A DNA stretch of 55,532 nt from Adhaeribacter aerolatus (GTDB lineage: Bacteria > Bacteroidota > Bacteroidia > Cytophagales > Hymenobacteraceae), in the NCBI RefSeq assembly GCF_007991635.1, contig NZ_BJYS01000034.1:1-55532 (forward strand). The letters are read 5' to 3'. A program made the position numbers and the translations under genes. This document shows positions 18,848-27,445 of the stretch, piece by piece. Below the pieces are notes generated by a model. It saw nothing but the letters and a program-made list of their open reading frames with translations. It had not been told where the DNA came from and ran no database searches. Numbering within the stretch: the first letter of the stretch is position 1; each line of letters begins with the position of its first letter.

Positions 18848-18906
18848 TTGTCATTCAGGAGGAACCTTGTTGGCTGCCTGTTAACAAGGTTCCTCCTGAA
18901 TGACAA
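18848..18906. repeat. Dispersed palindromic element, copy 1
   Basis: A perfect 24-base inverted repeat (18848-18871 with 18883-18906) around an 11-base loop; the arm reads TTGTCATTCAGGAGGAACC and onward. A closely related hairpin lies at 50336-50392, so this is a repeat family and not a gene-specific terminator: there is no T-run and a separate terminator follows. Confidence 0.9.
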
Positions 18907-18985
18907 TAGTGGATTTTGCCAATCCACTCCCTTTTATTCATGCTTAACCAAAGTAATAGCTTGGAAAATAACATTGTTTTCACCT

Positions 18986-19025
18986 AAAAAAAAGGCCTTG
19001 CTACTACTAGCAAGGCCTTTTTTTT
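18986..19025. terminator. Bidirectional terminator between xylA and the convergent lipoprotein gene
   Basis: A perfect 17-base inverted repeat (18986-19002 with 19009-19025; core AAGGCCTTGCT) with a 6-base loop, a run of eight A on the left and eight T on the right. It serves xylA on the plus strand and the gene ending at 19042 on the minus strand. Confidence 0.93.
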
Positions 19026-19041
19026 ACAAGAATTTATTTTT

Positions 19042-20478
19042 TTATTTCGCTCCTCGGGCCATTTCCAGGGCTTTGGTGGTGGTATAATATTTGGCCAGCA
19101 TGTTGGGCACCTCCCACTCAGGCAATTTGCCTTCGCCTAAATATTGTAAATACTTTTCCGTAACCTGACCAAAGTGCGCTTCGTGGCCGTTGTGGTATTT
19201 TTCGGGCACTTCCACTTGCCAGCCGGTTTTAATTTGCTTTACTTCAATTCCAGGGTAAGTGGCCTGCACTTTCGCCAAAGCCCCTTTCAGGCTGGCCTCA
19301 AAGGCTTTCATATCGGTACCTTTAGCCGGTTCTATATACAACTGGGGTTTGTATTTTTGTTCTTTTCCCTGCCGGATAACCAGGTTGGCTTTGGTGCCTT
19401 TCATGATAGAATAATGGGTATCGCCGGCGCCTTCCGGGGCTTCAAAATTCCAGATAACCGACACCTTGGCGTGCGTATCTTTCAACTTATAATTTATTTC
19501 GCCGTTGGCATAAACGCCCAGCATACTATCTTTTTCTACGCCTTTTTGCAAAAACTCCGGATAAGAAGTTAAAGCCGTCACCTTTTTAAACTGGCTCGGA
19601 CTTAATGTCGTTTTCCAGCGGCGGGCCGAGTTGATAGCGATATCTTTGTTATAGTCGATTATTTGTTCCGGATAGCACTCCCACTGTACCAAATCTACCA
19701 GGTGGGTTGTTACGTCCACAATGCCTTCGCCCTGTTGGGTAACATCAAAAAACCAGGCCGGCCGCTTAATGGGCGCCCCCGATACATATTTAAAGAAGTG
19801 GTGCACGCTCTCTTTTGTAATGGCCGGGTCGGCTGGCGTACCTTTCTGTAAGGTGCCGAACACTTCCGGTAAGCGCGAAAACTCGCGTTGCAGCATGGTG
19901 GTTATTTCGTACCGCTCCGTCATGATATCGTATAGCAGAATATTCTTTTGTCCGGCGGAGGCAAAGGCCTCTTTTAATTGGGCGAAATCCTGGGTATTAA
20001 TGGCCATGGGTTTGTCGGCGAGCACGTTAAAGCCCGCATCTATCGCCGTTTTAATGTAATCGGTCTTGCGGGCGTTGTTGCCGGCCATTACCACCACGTT
20101 GCCTTTATTTTCAGATACCATTTTTTGCAGGTAATCGGCTCCGGTATACACTACCTCTTTCCACTGCGTCGGATTTTCCGGACGGGTATTATAGGCTTCT
20201 ATTTTTTTCAGGTGCTCCTGCACATCTTCACCGGCCGGGGCGTACACGTGTACCACCGGGTCTACCTGGTTATACATGGTTTTTTGTACCAGCGCGGCGT
20301 GGAAATGGCCCGGATCCAACGTAATTAATTTTATACTGCCGGCGCCTGCCGCCACTGATGTCGAGTCAGCACTGGCAGTGTCGGTTTCGGAGTTAGCCGT
20401 ATTATTTTTAGAAGAGCAGGAAAACAGCAGGCATAAAGCTAAACCTGGCAAAGTAACCGTAGCTAAATTTTTTAACAT
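19042..20478 (-). CDS. Gfo/Idh/MocA-like oxidoreductase lipoprotein
   Basis: The start was placed at an internal ATG (478 residues) because it yields a clear lipoprotein signal (LALCLLFSC, then Ser/Thr/Asn-rich linker); the 42-residue extension looks non-coding. The body has an oxidoreductase-like Rossmann region with VVVMAGNNARK near 130 and ADKPMA near 157 (the EKP-type loop of the family), then a C-terminal region with VTTHLVDLVQWE. This resembles proteins with a 'putative oxidoreductase C-terminal' domain. Typical of sugar or polyol metabolism in Bacteroidota; the substrate is unknown. A lipoprotein signal means an extracytoplasmic location, which is unusual for an NAD-dependent fold. Confidence 0.8.
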   Translation of the reverse strand: MLKNLATVTLPGLALCLLFSCSSKNNTANSETDTASADSTSVAAGAGSIKLITLDPGHFHAALVQKTMYNQVDPVVHVYAPAGEDVQEHLKKIEAYNTRPENPTQWKEVVYTGADYLQKMVSENKGNVVVMAGNNARKTDYIKTAIDAGFNVLADKPMAINTQDFAQLKEAFASAGQKNILLYDIMTERYEITTMLQREFSRLPEVFGTLQKGTPADPAITKESVHHFFKYVSGAPIKRPAWFFDVTQQGEGIVDVTTHLVDLVQWECYPEQIIDYNKDIAINSARRWKTTLSPSQFKKVTALTSYPEFLQKGVEKDSMLGVYANGEINYKLKDTHAKVSVIWNFEAPEGAGDTHYSIMKGTKANLVIRQGKEQKYKPQLYIEPAKGTDMKAFEASLKGALAKVQATYPGIEVKQIKTGWQVEVPEKYHNGHEAHFGQVTEKYLQYLGEGKLPEWEVPNMLAKYYTTTKALEMARGAK

Positions 20479-20751
20479 TATTCTCTCAGAATTATAGTGG
20501 TGAATTTGATTCCGGCTATAAATTAAGGGGAGTTTACCCGGATCTAAATAAAAAATCTTAAAAATTATTCCGACAACGTTACCGGAATGCTTAATCCGGG
20601 CCAATTGCCGGAGTAATATTTCTCTTAAAGCCTCGCTGCGTAAAGTTATATACCAGGCTTATCAAAATCTTAGACCTTACGCCAACACTTGGGCTGCATA
20701 AGAATTCTGAAGTTAATTATTGTATATAAAGCCGGTTATTAGAATAATTAA

Positions 20752-21321
20752 TTATTGGTCACAGACAAGTTTGGCGATTGCCGGCTCATCTTCTTCTACT
20801 TCGGGAAAACGAATTACGGCCGCATTCAGGAAAAATATATCGTGCTGGTCGTCGTTACCGGTTGATATTTCGCTGAAAAGGCATTTATCCGACTCCGGGT
20901 AAAAAGAATGATACCAACCCGGCAGGAGCGTGAGGCGCTCCCCGGAAGCCAAATGAATATTTTGCCCGGCCAAAACAGTTTGTCTCTGGTTATTTAGGTG
21001 AACCTCTATCGGAACTGGTGCGGCGGCATCGGATAGGCCGGGCCAAACCTGTATGGCTAAAGAACCGTTGCGGCAAACAATATCTTTTTTCTTGTGCTGG
21101 TGGTAATGCAGTGGCGTGCGCTGGCTTTTAGTAACAAACACCAACTTTTCGCAATATTCCGGTTCATTCGCTAAAATAATGCCCACCTGCCCTTCCTGCA
21201 AAAAATTATCCAGACCAAAATCTGTCACATCCCATTGGGGGCTGGGTGGCAGGCTCCAGCCATTTGCCTCCAGAAATTCGGCCGCGTGCCGGATTGCCGC
21301 GTTAACCTCTGACCTTTTCAT
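20752..21321 (-). CDS. D-lyxose isomerase-like cupin protein
   Basis: A 189-residue single-cupin protein that aligns with D-lyxose ketol-isomerases: MKRSEVNAAI at the start, CEKLVFV near 57, TPLHYHQHKK near 69, LLPGWYHSF at 132-140, and EVEEDEP near 174. Such enzymes interconvert D-lyxose and D-xylulose, which would feed the nearby xylulokinase. Expected metal ligands His72, His74 and His138 are present, but the Glu normally five residues after the second His is Lys79 here, with Asp80 next to it. It is also about 40 residues shorter than typical family members, lacking part of the N-terminal region. Activity is therefore uncertain. Confidence 0.75.
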   Translation of the reverse strand: MKRSEVNAAIRHAAEFLEANGWSLPPSPQWDVTDFGLDNFLQEGQVGIILANEPEYCEKLVFVTKSQRTPLHYHQHKKKDIVCRNGSLAIQVWPGLSDAAAPVPIEVHLNNQRQTVLAGQNIHLASGERLTLLPGWYHSFYPESDKCLFSEISTGNDDQHDIFFLNAAVIRFPEVEEDEPAIAKLVCDQ

Positions 21322-21661
21322 CTCCGGAATAATAGCAGAACCGTAAATTCTCTGTTTACAAGCACAACAAAATATTCAAATACCACCGCATTCGGTTGTT
21401 CTTTAAAGAGCTTATAAAGTCATACGCAAAAGTAAATTCAAGGGCTAAAGCTGGTATTGATTTTTGATAAAAAGCTAAGTTAATTCAGGAAAATAGGGGT
21501 AACTGTTAATTCTAAAAAAGGAAACGTGTTCTTATACAGTTCAGAATAATATAATATATTCATAAATTCTGTTATTGATATACGCCTGTTCTGGTTGAGA
21601 AAAAACTTTTGCGGCCTTTAACAGTTATGCCTAATTGGTAGAAGCCGTAAAGAAATAATAT
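21322..21661. other. AT-rich spacer at the edge of the acquired region
   Basis: About 340 bases without a gene, between divergent transcription units. Base composition shifts here from the local average to clearly AT-rich. I see no tRNA, att-like direct repeat or inverted repeat that would mark an insertion boundary, and no convincing promoter for the downstream gene. Confidence 0.5.
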
Positions 21662-22573
21662 ATGTCAAAAAAAATTATCGTTGCTGGTGCAACAGGCAAT
21701 TTAGGAGGAAAAATAGTAAATGCATTATTAAAAAATGGTGCAGAAGTTGTTGCTATTACCCGATTGAAAACAGACAAAAACAAAATTAATGCATTAGAAA
21801 AGAAAGGCGTTACCGTTTTTCAAATTGATACTTCAAGTATTCCAGAAATAGCAAAGTGCTGTAAAGGAGCAGACTGTGTAGTTTCAGCATTATCTGGCTT
21901 AAGGGAAACTATAATTGATGCCCAAAAAATACTAGTAGATGCTGCAATTAGAGCAAATGTAAAGAGATTTATTCCCAGCGATTATGCAATTGACTTTACT
22001 AACCTTATGGAAGGTCAAAACAGAAATTTAGATTTAAGAAGGGAATTTCATAAATATATAGAAGACAAACCTATCAATGTTACAACAATATTCAATGGAC
22101 CATTTATGGATTTATTGACAACGGATATGCCATTGATATTATTTAAACATAAGAGAATACTTTGTTGGGGCAATCCTAATCAAATGATGGAATTTACCAC
22201 CACAAAAAACATTGCTGACTTCACTGCCCAAGCTGCTATGGATGAGGAAACACCAAGAAATTTATACATTGCCGGCGATAAATTAACCTGTAATGACTTT
22301 GTAGAACTCTTAACTAAATTGACAGGAAAAAAATTTAAATTATTAAAACCTGGCGGTATTTCTCTTTTAAATTTTCTAATTAAGGTAACCAGATTTTTTT
22401 CACCATCTAAAAATGATTTATATCCAGCATGGCAAGGAATGCAATATATGAGAGATATGATGGAAGGAAGAGTTGTATTTCAGAAATATGACAATGAAAG
22501 ATACTCCAATATTAAGTGGACTAATGTGGAAAATTTTTTGATAAATGAAAATATAAAATTAAGAATAAACTAA
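21662..22573 (+). CDS. NmrA-like NAD(P)-binding protein
   Basis: A 303-residue Rossmann-fold protein of the NmrA/isoflavone-reductase-like group (atypical short-chain dehydrogenase). The nucleotide-binding loop is VAGATGNLGG near 7-16. An FIPSDYAID segment near 102 and FNGPFMD near 143 match this group. It may be a reductase or a redox-state sensor; the substrate is unknown. It is monocistronic. Codon use is strongly A/T-ended (AAA, ATT, TTA), unlike the xyl and arg genes, which supports recent acquisition. Confidence 0.8.
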   Translation: MSKKIIVAGATGNLGGKIVNALLKNGAEVVAITRLKTDKNKINALEKKGVTVFQIDTSSIPEIAKCCKGADCVVSALSGLRETIIDAQKILVDAAIRANVKRFIPSDYAIDFTNLMEGQNRNLDLRREFHKYIEDKPINVTTIFNGPFMDLLTTDMPLILFKHKRILCWGNPNQMMEFTTTKNIADFTAQAAMDEETPRNLYIAGDKLTCNDFVELLTKLTGKKFKLLKPGGISLLNFLIKVTRFFSPSKNDLYPAWQGMQYMRDMMEGRVVFQKYDNERYSNIKWTNVENFLINENIKLRIN

Positions 22574-22784
22574 CGACAGAAAAACAAGAAAAGCATAACA
22601 GTACCTATAGGCAAGCAAGGGCTCAGTGCTTATTAGCGCCAGAAAATGCTAAATTTAATGTTCAGTCCTTCATAAGAAATTAAGTGCTAAGAATCTTTGC
22701 CTGCGTATAGCTGCAAATCCTTAGAAGCAAACCTTAGATTACCACAGAAATTAATTAATAATGCCAAATGGATAAAAGTGAGTT

Positions 22785-22907
22785 AGACAAGTTAGTGATA
22801 ATAATTTTGCTTCCAGGCAACCCTAATAAATGGTGGAAAACATTTCACCCATAAAAATTGTGAGAATTAAATAAGAACAGAATTTAACAGAGCCAAACAA
22901 TTTTTAA
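22785..22907 (+). pseudogene. Decayed fragment of an alpha/beta hydrolase gene
   Basis: Bases 22861-22907 match 24273-24319, inside the hydrolase gene, at 40 of 47 positions without gaps, including 19 identical bases in a row. Weaker similarity extends upstream to about 22785 (corresponding to about 24197). Stops and small indels prevent translation. This is a relic of a second hydrolase copy. The rest of 22574-23076 is AT-rich and has no other recognisable content. Confidence 0.65.
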
Positions 22908-23076
22908 TTTACCTTAGTGACCCGCCAGCTTAAAATTAGATAAAAATGATTCAGAAATCATCTATACTAAAATTAAGGCTATTATTATTTGCAAGATAAC
23001 TTTCTAAAAATCATATTTAACCAGCACCAAGTGGTATCATTTATATAATATCTTATAAGATTTAATACAAAGGAAA

Positions 23077-23568
23077 ATGCAGAATAAAAGGGAAAAGTTA
23101 CTAGGTAGGCTAAGATCTCATTATCGCCTTGAATTTTTTAATGCATTCGGCTTACCTTTTTTATTTGTTCTTAACAGCATTGTTCATAAACAACCTATTG
23201 GAATTAACTCCATAGCGGCATTTATTCTGAATGGAATAATTCTTCTTGAAGGTTCCTTTCTTTGGTATAGCATTTATCGTAAACTCACCACCAAGCTTAA
23301 TACTGACTTCATTAGTATTTTACGACTTTTCAAATTTATCAATTTACTTCTAATAATATTGACGCTGAATTTAATCGTTGTTAATCAATTTAAAAGTACT
23401 TTCGAACAGGTTGGGGCAATTGCTTTTTTAATTTTAGCCATACTGGAACATATAAATTACTTTGAGGTTCAGTTGATGTATGATAGCAAAAATGATTTAA
23501 AGTATTTGCAATTATTTAAAAAACTGAAAATATCTAAGTTGAAAATTCTTATTAATAATTATAAATAG
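23077..23568 (+). CDS. Uncharacterised four-helix membrane protein
   Basis: A 163-residue protein with four hydrophobic segments at about 22-37, 45-62, 84-101 and 112-127, a basic N-terminus and a basic cytoplasmic-type tail (KKLKISKLKILINNYK). No family was recognised and there is no catalytic motif. It is AT-rich in codon use like the genes on either side, so it probably arrived with them. It is flanked by about 500 bases upstream and 150 bases downstream without genes. The regular hydrophobic pattern and uninterrupted frame support a real gene. Confidence 0.6.
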   Translation: MQNKREKLLGRLRSHYRLEFFNAFGLPFLFVLNSIVHKQPIGINSIAAFILNGIILLEGSFLWYSIYRKLTTKLNTDFISILRLFKFINLLLIILTLNLIVVNQFKSTFEQVGAIAFLILAILEHINYFEVQLMYDSKNDLKYLQLFKKLKISKLKILINNYK

Positions 23569-23721
23569 GGTCAATTGCCAATCTTTCCGCTGCTTTCATG
23601 ACGGGTCGGCGCACCTTATAAAGCAATATTTAGGTAACCAAAGAATTCAAAATAAAAAATACAAAGCTTTATTTTAATTATATAACTGACATTTAGTTGT
23701 TGTCATCCAAATTATGTATTA

Positions 23722-24570
23722 ATGAAAGAGAGCGTAATAGAAGCGAACAACATTAAACTTTATACAGAAGGTTATGGCAATATAGGTAATCCAGCCATTT
23801 TACTGATAGCAGGTGCAACAGTTTCTATGCTCTATTGGGACGAAAATTTCTGTCAGCGATTAGCCAACAATGGATTTTTCGTAATTAGGTATGACAACAG
23901 AGATGTGGGAAAATCGACCTATTATGAACCAGGTTCAACCCCGTATGACATTGTTGATTTAACGGATGATGCTATAACTATCTTAGACGGTTACCAAATT
24001 GAAACGGCACATTTGGTTGGCATGTCATTAGGTGGATTAATCGCACAAATAGCCGCCATAAAATATCCTGACTGGGTTAAATCCTTAACCCTCCTATCAA
24101 CTGGACCTTGGGGTGACTCAGAGCCCAATATTCCCCCAATGGACTCCCGAATTATAGACTTTCACAATAAATCGGGAACGGTTGATTGGACGCATGAAGA
24201 TAGTGTTGTGCAATATTTGGTGGAAGGAGCAGCCTTAATGAGCGGAAGAAAACAATTCGACCAGAAAAGAAGTGAGAAATTAATAAGAGCAGAATTTAAC
24301 AGAGCCAACAACTATTTAAGTATGTTTAATCATGCCGCCTTACAGGGCGGTGAAACATATTACAACCGTTTAGAGGAGATTAAACAACCCACTTTAATAA
24401 TTCATGGAACAGATGACCTTATCTGGCATTTTAAACACACAGGCGTTTTATTAGATAAAATCAAAGATGCTACATTAATTCAATTAGATGGAACAGGACA
24501 CGAATTACATTTTGAAGATTGGGACACCATTATTGCAGGAATATCAAAACATGTAAAGGACAACAACTAA
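23722..24570 (+). CDS. Alpha/beta hydrolase
   Basis: A 282-residue alpha/beta-hydrolase-fold protein with the full catalytic triad in view: nucleophile Ser in GMSLGG near 95-100, Asp in HGTDDLIW near 231-238, and His in DGTGHELHFED near 257. The N-terminal RYDNRDVGKST segment (near 56) is typical of the epoxide-hydrolase/esterase-like subgroup. No signal peptide, so cytoplasmic. The substrate cannot be inferred. A decayed partial copy lies about 1.4 kb upstream. Codon use is AT-rich and unlike the housekeeping genes of the window. Confidence 0.9.
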   Translation: MKESVIEANNIKLYTEGYGNIGNPAILLIAGATVSMLYWDENFCQRLANNGFFVIRYDNRDVGKSTYYEPGSTPYDIVDLTDDAITILDGYQIETAHLVGMSLGGLIAQIAAIKYPDWVKSLTLLSTGPWGDSEPNIPPMDSRIIDFHNKSGTVDWTHEDSVVQYLVEGAALMSGRKQFDQKRSEKLIRAEFNRANNYLSMFNHAALQGGETYYNRLEEIKQPTLIIHGTDDLIWHFKHTGVLLDKIKDATLIQLDGTGHELHFEDWDTIIAGISKHVKDNN

Positions 24571-24726
24571 ATAGCCAGGTTCCCCAAAAAGCCATTTAGC
24601 CCAAAGCACTTGGGTAGTATCTGAAGCCGGTAACCTGCCTTAAAATTTCATATACCGAAACCAATAATCGTCCACTACTTATTACCGGCACTATCACTGG
24701 TCATCATTCGAATAAAATAAATATTA

Positions 24727-26226
24727 ATGAACATACAGATAGAATTAGTTTTAATTGGTTTATCAATTCTTTTTTTTCTAAGTATTCTGGCGGGTAAAGC
24801 CAGTTCTAAATTTGGGGTGCCTGCCTTATTACTGTTTTTGTCGGTAGGTATGTTAAGTGGAAGCGACGGGCTGGGTATACAATTTGAAAATATTCAGGCG
24901 GCCCAAATCATTGGCACCATTGCCTTATGTATTATTCTTTTTTCCGGCGGCCTGGACACCAAGATTGCCGAAATACGTCCCATTTTTGCCCAGGGAGTAG
25001 TATTAGCTACGATTGGGGTACTTTTAACGGCCCTTATCAGCGGGGTTCTTATTTGGTGGATTTTAGGAATGACCATGCAATCGGCCGGGGTAGGTTTATT
25101 AACCGCAATGCTGTTGGCTGCCACCATGTCTTCCACCGATTCGGCCTCTGTTTTTTCAATTCTTCGCTCAAAAGGGTTGCACTTAAAGAATAATCTCCGG
25201 CCCATGCTGGAGCTGGAAAGCGGCAGTAACGACCCCATGGCCTATATTCTGGTAATTACCTTGATAGAAATTATTAAACTGGAAGCAGTTCCTAATTACT
25301 GGCTGGTTGGATTTCAGTTATTATTACAGTTGATTATTGGGGCCCTGGCCGGTTTTGCGCTGGGTAAATTAGCCGTGTATGTTATAAACCGGATCCGCAT
25401 CGGCAACGACTCGCTATATCCCATATTAGTTTTTACCTTCTGTATTTTTATATTCTCCCTAACCTATTTTATTAAAGGCAATAGCTACCTGGCTGTTTAT
25501 ATTGGTGGATTGGTAATCGGAAATGCCAAGTTTGTGCACAAACGATCCTCACTTAATTTCTTTGATGGATTAGCCTGGATGAGCCAGCTATTGATGTTCT
25601 TAACTTTAGGTTTGCTGGTTAATCCTGCCGAGTTAATACCCATTATTGTACCCAGCCTGATAATCAGCTTTGTTATGATATTTATTTCCCGGCCGTTAAC
25701 TGTTTTTCTTTGCCTGCTTCCTTTCTGTAAAATGGCTAATAAAGATAAAACCTATATCTCCTGGGTCGGACTCAGAGGAGCGGTTCCGATTATTTTTGCC
25801 ATCATACCCCTGGCGGAACAGGTACCCCACGCGAGACTCATCTTTAATATTGTTTTTTTCTGTACCCTGGTATCGCTGTTAGTACAAGGCACCTCGCTGC
25901 CTATTATGGCAAAATGGCTGGGACTGGCAGAGAAACCACGTGAAATTAAAAAGCTCCGGGATTTTGATGTTGAATTCTCGGAAGAGATAAAATCTATAAC
26001 GGCCGAAATAGAAATTAGCAGGAACATACTGGCCTTTGGCAACCGATTAATGGATTTGCCGCTACCGGATAAAACCCTGGCCGTAATGGTAAAAAGGGGT
26101 GATAAATATTTTGTACCGAAAGGAAAAACCATTATTCAGGAGCACGATATATTATTAATTATAACCGACGACCATGAGGCTTTATTGGAAACTTATAAAA
26201 CTTTAAAAGTAGATTCTACCAGTTAA
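24727..26226 (+). CDS. CPA1-family potassium/proton antiporter (NhaP2/CvrA-like)
   Basis: A 499-residue inner-membrane antiporter with about 12 hydrophobic segments from residue 5 to 395. The SGGLD motif lies near 74, SSTDSASVFSILR near 137, and SGSNDPMAY near 165 (the ion-binding Asp of the family). A cytoplasmic TrkA-C-like domain fills about 425-495 (KRGDKYFVPKGKT). This layout matches NhaP2/CvrA, which exports K+ in exchange for H+ and protects against high internal potassium. A FUSC-like permease gene, broken by a stop codon, begins 114 bases downstream. Confidence 0.92.
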   Translation: MNIQIELVLIGLSILFFLSILAGKASSKFGVPALLLFLSVGMLSGSDGLGIQFENIQAAQIIGTIALCIILFSGGLDTKIAEIRPIFAQGVVLATIGVLLTALISGVLIWWILGMTMQSAGVGLLTAMLLAATMSSTDSASVFSILRSKGLHLKNNLRPMLELESGSNDPMAYILVITLIEIIKLEAVPNYWLVGFQLLLQLIIGALAGFALGKLAVYVINRIRIGNDSLYPILVFTFCIFIFSLTYFIKGNSYLAVYIGGLVIGNAKFVHKRSSLNFFDGLAWMSQLLMFLTLGLLVNPAELIPIIVPSLIISFVMIFISRPLTVFLCLLPFCKMANKDKTYISWVGLRGAVPIIFAIIPLAEQVPHARLIFNIVFFCTLVSLLVQGTSLPIMAKWLGLAEKPREIKKLRDFDVEFSEEIKSITAEIEISRNILAFGNRLMDLPLPDKTLAVMVKRGDKYFVPKGKTIIQEHDILLIITDDHEALLETYKTLKVDSTS

Positions 26227-26340
26227 ATATTATTGAATTACGTTTTCAAAGATGCAGAATTGGGAATAGGATACGGAAACTACCCGTTCCACAGTTTGGC
26301 TGCGGACTTGCACTTGTTCCCGCCGCATAAAATTAAAAAG

Positions 26341-27393
26341 ATGCTAAAACAGCTTCTGGAATTTAAACAAACCGACCGGAAATGGCATTTCGGGGTGCTG
26401 GCCGGCTTATCGGTGGGTATTCCACTATTGGCTGGCTACTATACCGGCAATATGCCGGCCGTTAAATTGGCCTCGCTGGCCGGATTGGTGATTTTGTATA
26501 TTCATTCCCAAAACCTGGCCCACCGGATGATTACCCTGATGGCTTGTTCCTTTGGCATTATGGTTTCCTTTTCGGTCGGAATATTTTTCGGGTTTAACCC
26601 TTACGTAGCTTCCTTTGTTTTGGGCTTGTATGCTTTTGCGGTGCACCTGGCTTTGTATTACTTAAAAATGGTGCGGCCACCAGGTAATTTTTTCTTTATT
26701 ATGGTGGCTTCGGTGGCTATTAGTATGCCTTATCAAATAGAAACCATTCCTGAAAAAATAGGTTTTGTAGGTATTGGCACCATGATTTCCTGCACTCTGG
26801 GCCTGCTCTATAGCCTGGTAACGCTCCGTAGAATGCCACCCGCTCAGGAAGTAATTAGCCTGGCGCCAGGCAAATACATTAATTTTATTCAATCGCTAAC
26901 GTTCGGCTTATTTGTTGGATTGGCTTTGCTGGTAGCTTATTTATTAAAGCTCGACAGCCCGTACTGGGCTCCTACCTCCTGTGCCGCCGTTATGCAGTGA
27001 GTTAGTACCAAACATATCTGGCAACGGAGTTTACAGCGCGTTATCGGCACACTGGTTGGATTAAGCTTAACCTGGCTTATTTTGTACCTGCAACCCTCTC
27101 TCCTGGCTATTTGTATCAGCATCATTCTGTTACAAAGCGTAGTTGAATTGCTGGTGGTCCGGAACTATGGCATTGCGGTAGTTTTCATTACCATTCTTAC
27201 TATATTCCTGGCCGAATCCGGCGAAACATTAACTAATAGCCCCAATGATCTCATATTTACGCGCTTTCTGGACATCCTGACCGGGAGTGTAATTGGTGCC
27301 GTGGGCGGTTGGATATTGTATAACGAAAAGTTACATTTTATTACTACCCGGCAGCTTCGGAAAACCAGAATGGTTATTTTGCGTCGGAAATAA
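26341..27393 (+). pseudogene. FUSC-family membrane protein gene interrupted by an in-frame TGA
   Basis: From the ATG at 26341 the frame encodes a basic start (MLKQLLEFKQTDRKWH) and six or so hydrophobic helices, then reads WAPTSCAAVMQ and hits TGA at 26998-27000. The same frame continues without any shift from GTT AGT ACC through HIWQRSLQRVIGTLVG and more hydrophobic helices to a stop at 27393. The two halves together make one normal FUSC-type protein of about 350 residues; homologues usually have Gly at the interrupted position, and GGA to TGA is a single-base change. So it is a recent nonsense mutation, a sequencing error or, less likely, a read-through codon. FUSC proteins are exporters of aromatic or other organic acids. 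Confidence 0.85.
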
Positions 27394-27445
27394 CATACGG
27401 CCCTGTTTTAAAACTTTTGAATTACAGGTTTTCTTATCCTATGTT

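Noticed and set aside
26998-27000. TGA read as selenocysteine in the FUSC gene
   Set aside because: FUSC proteins are not selenoproteins, homologues have Gly here, and no selenocysteine insertion-type stem is evident just downstream.
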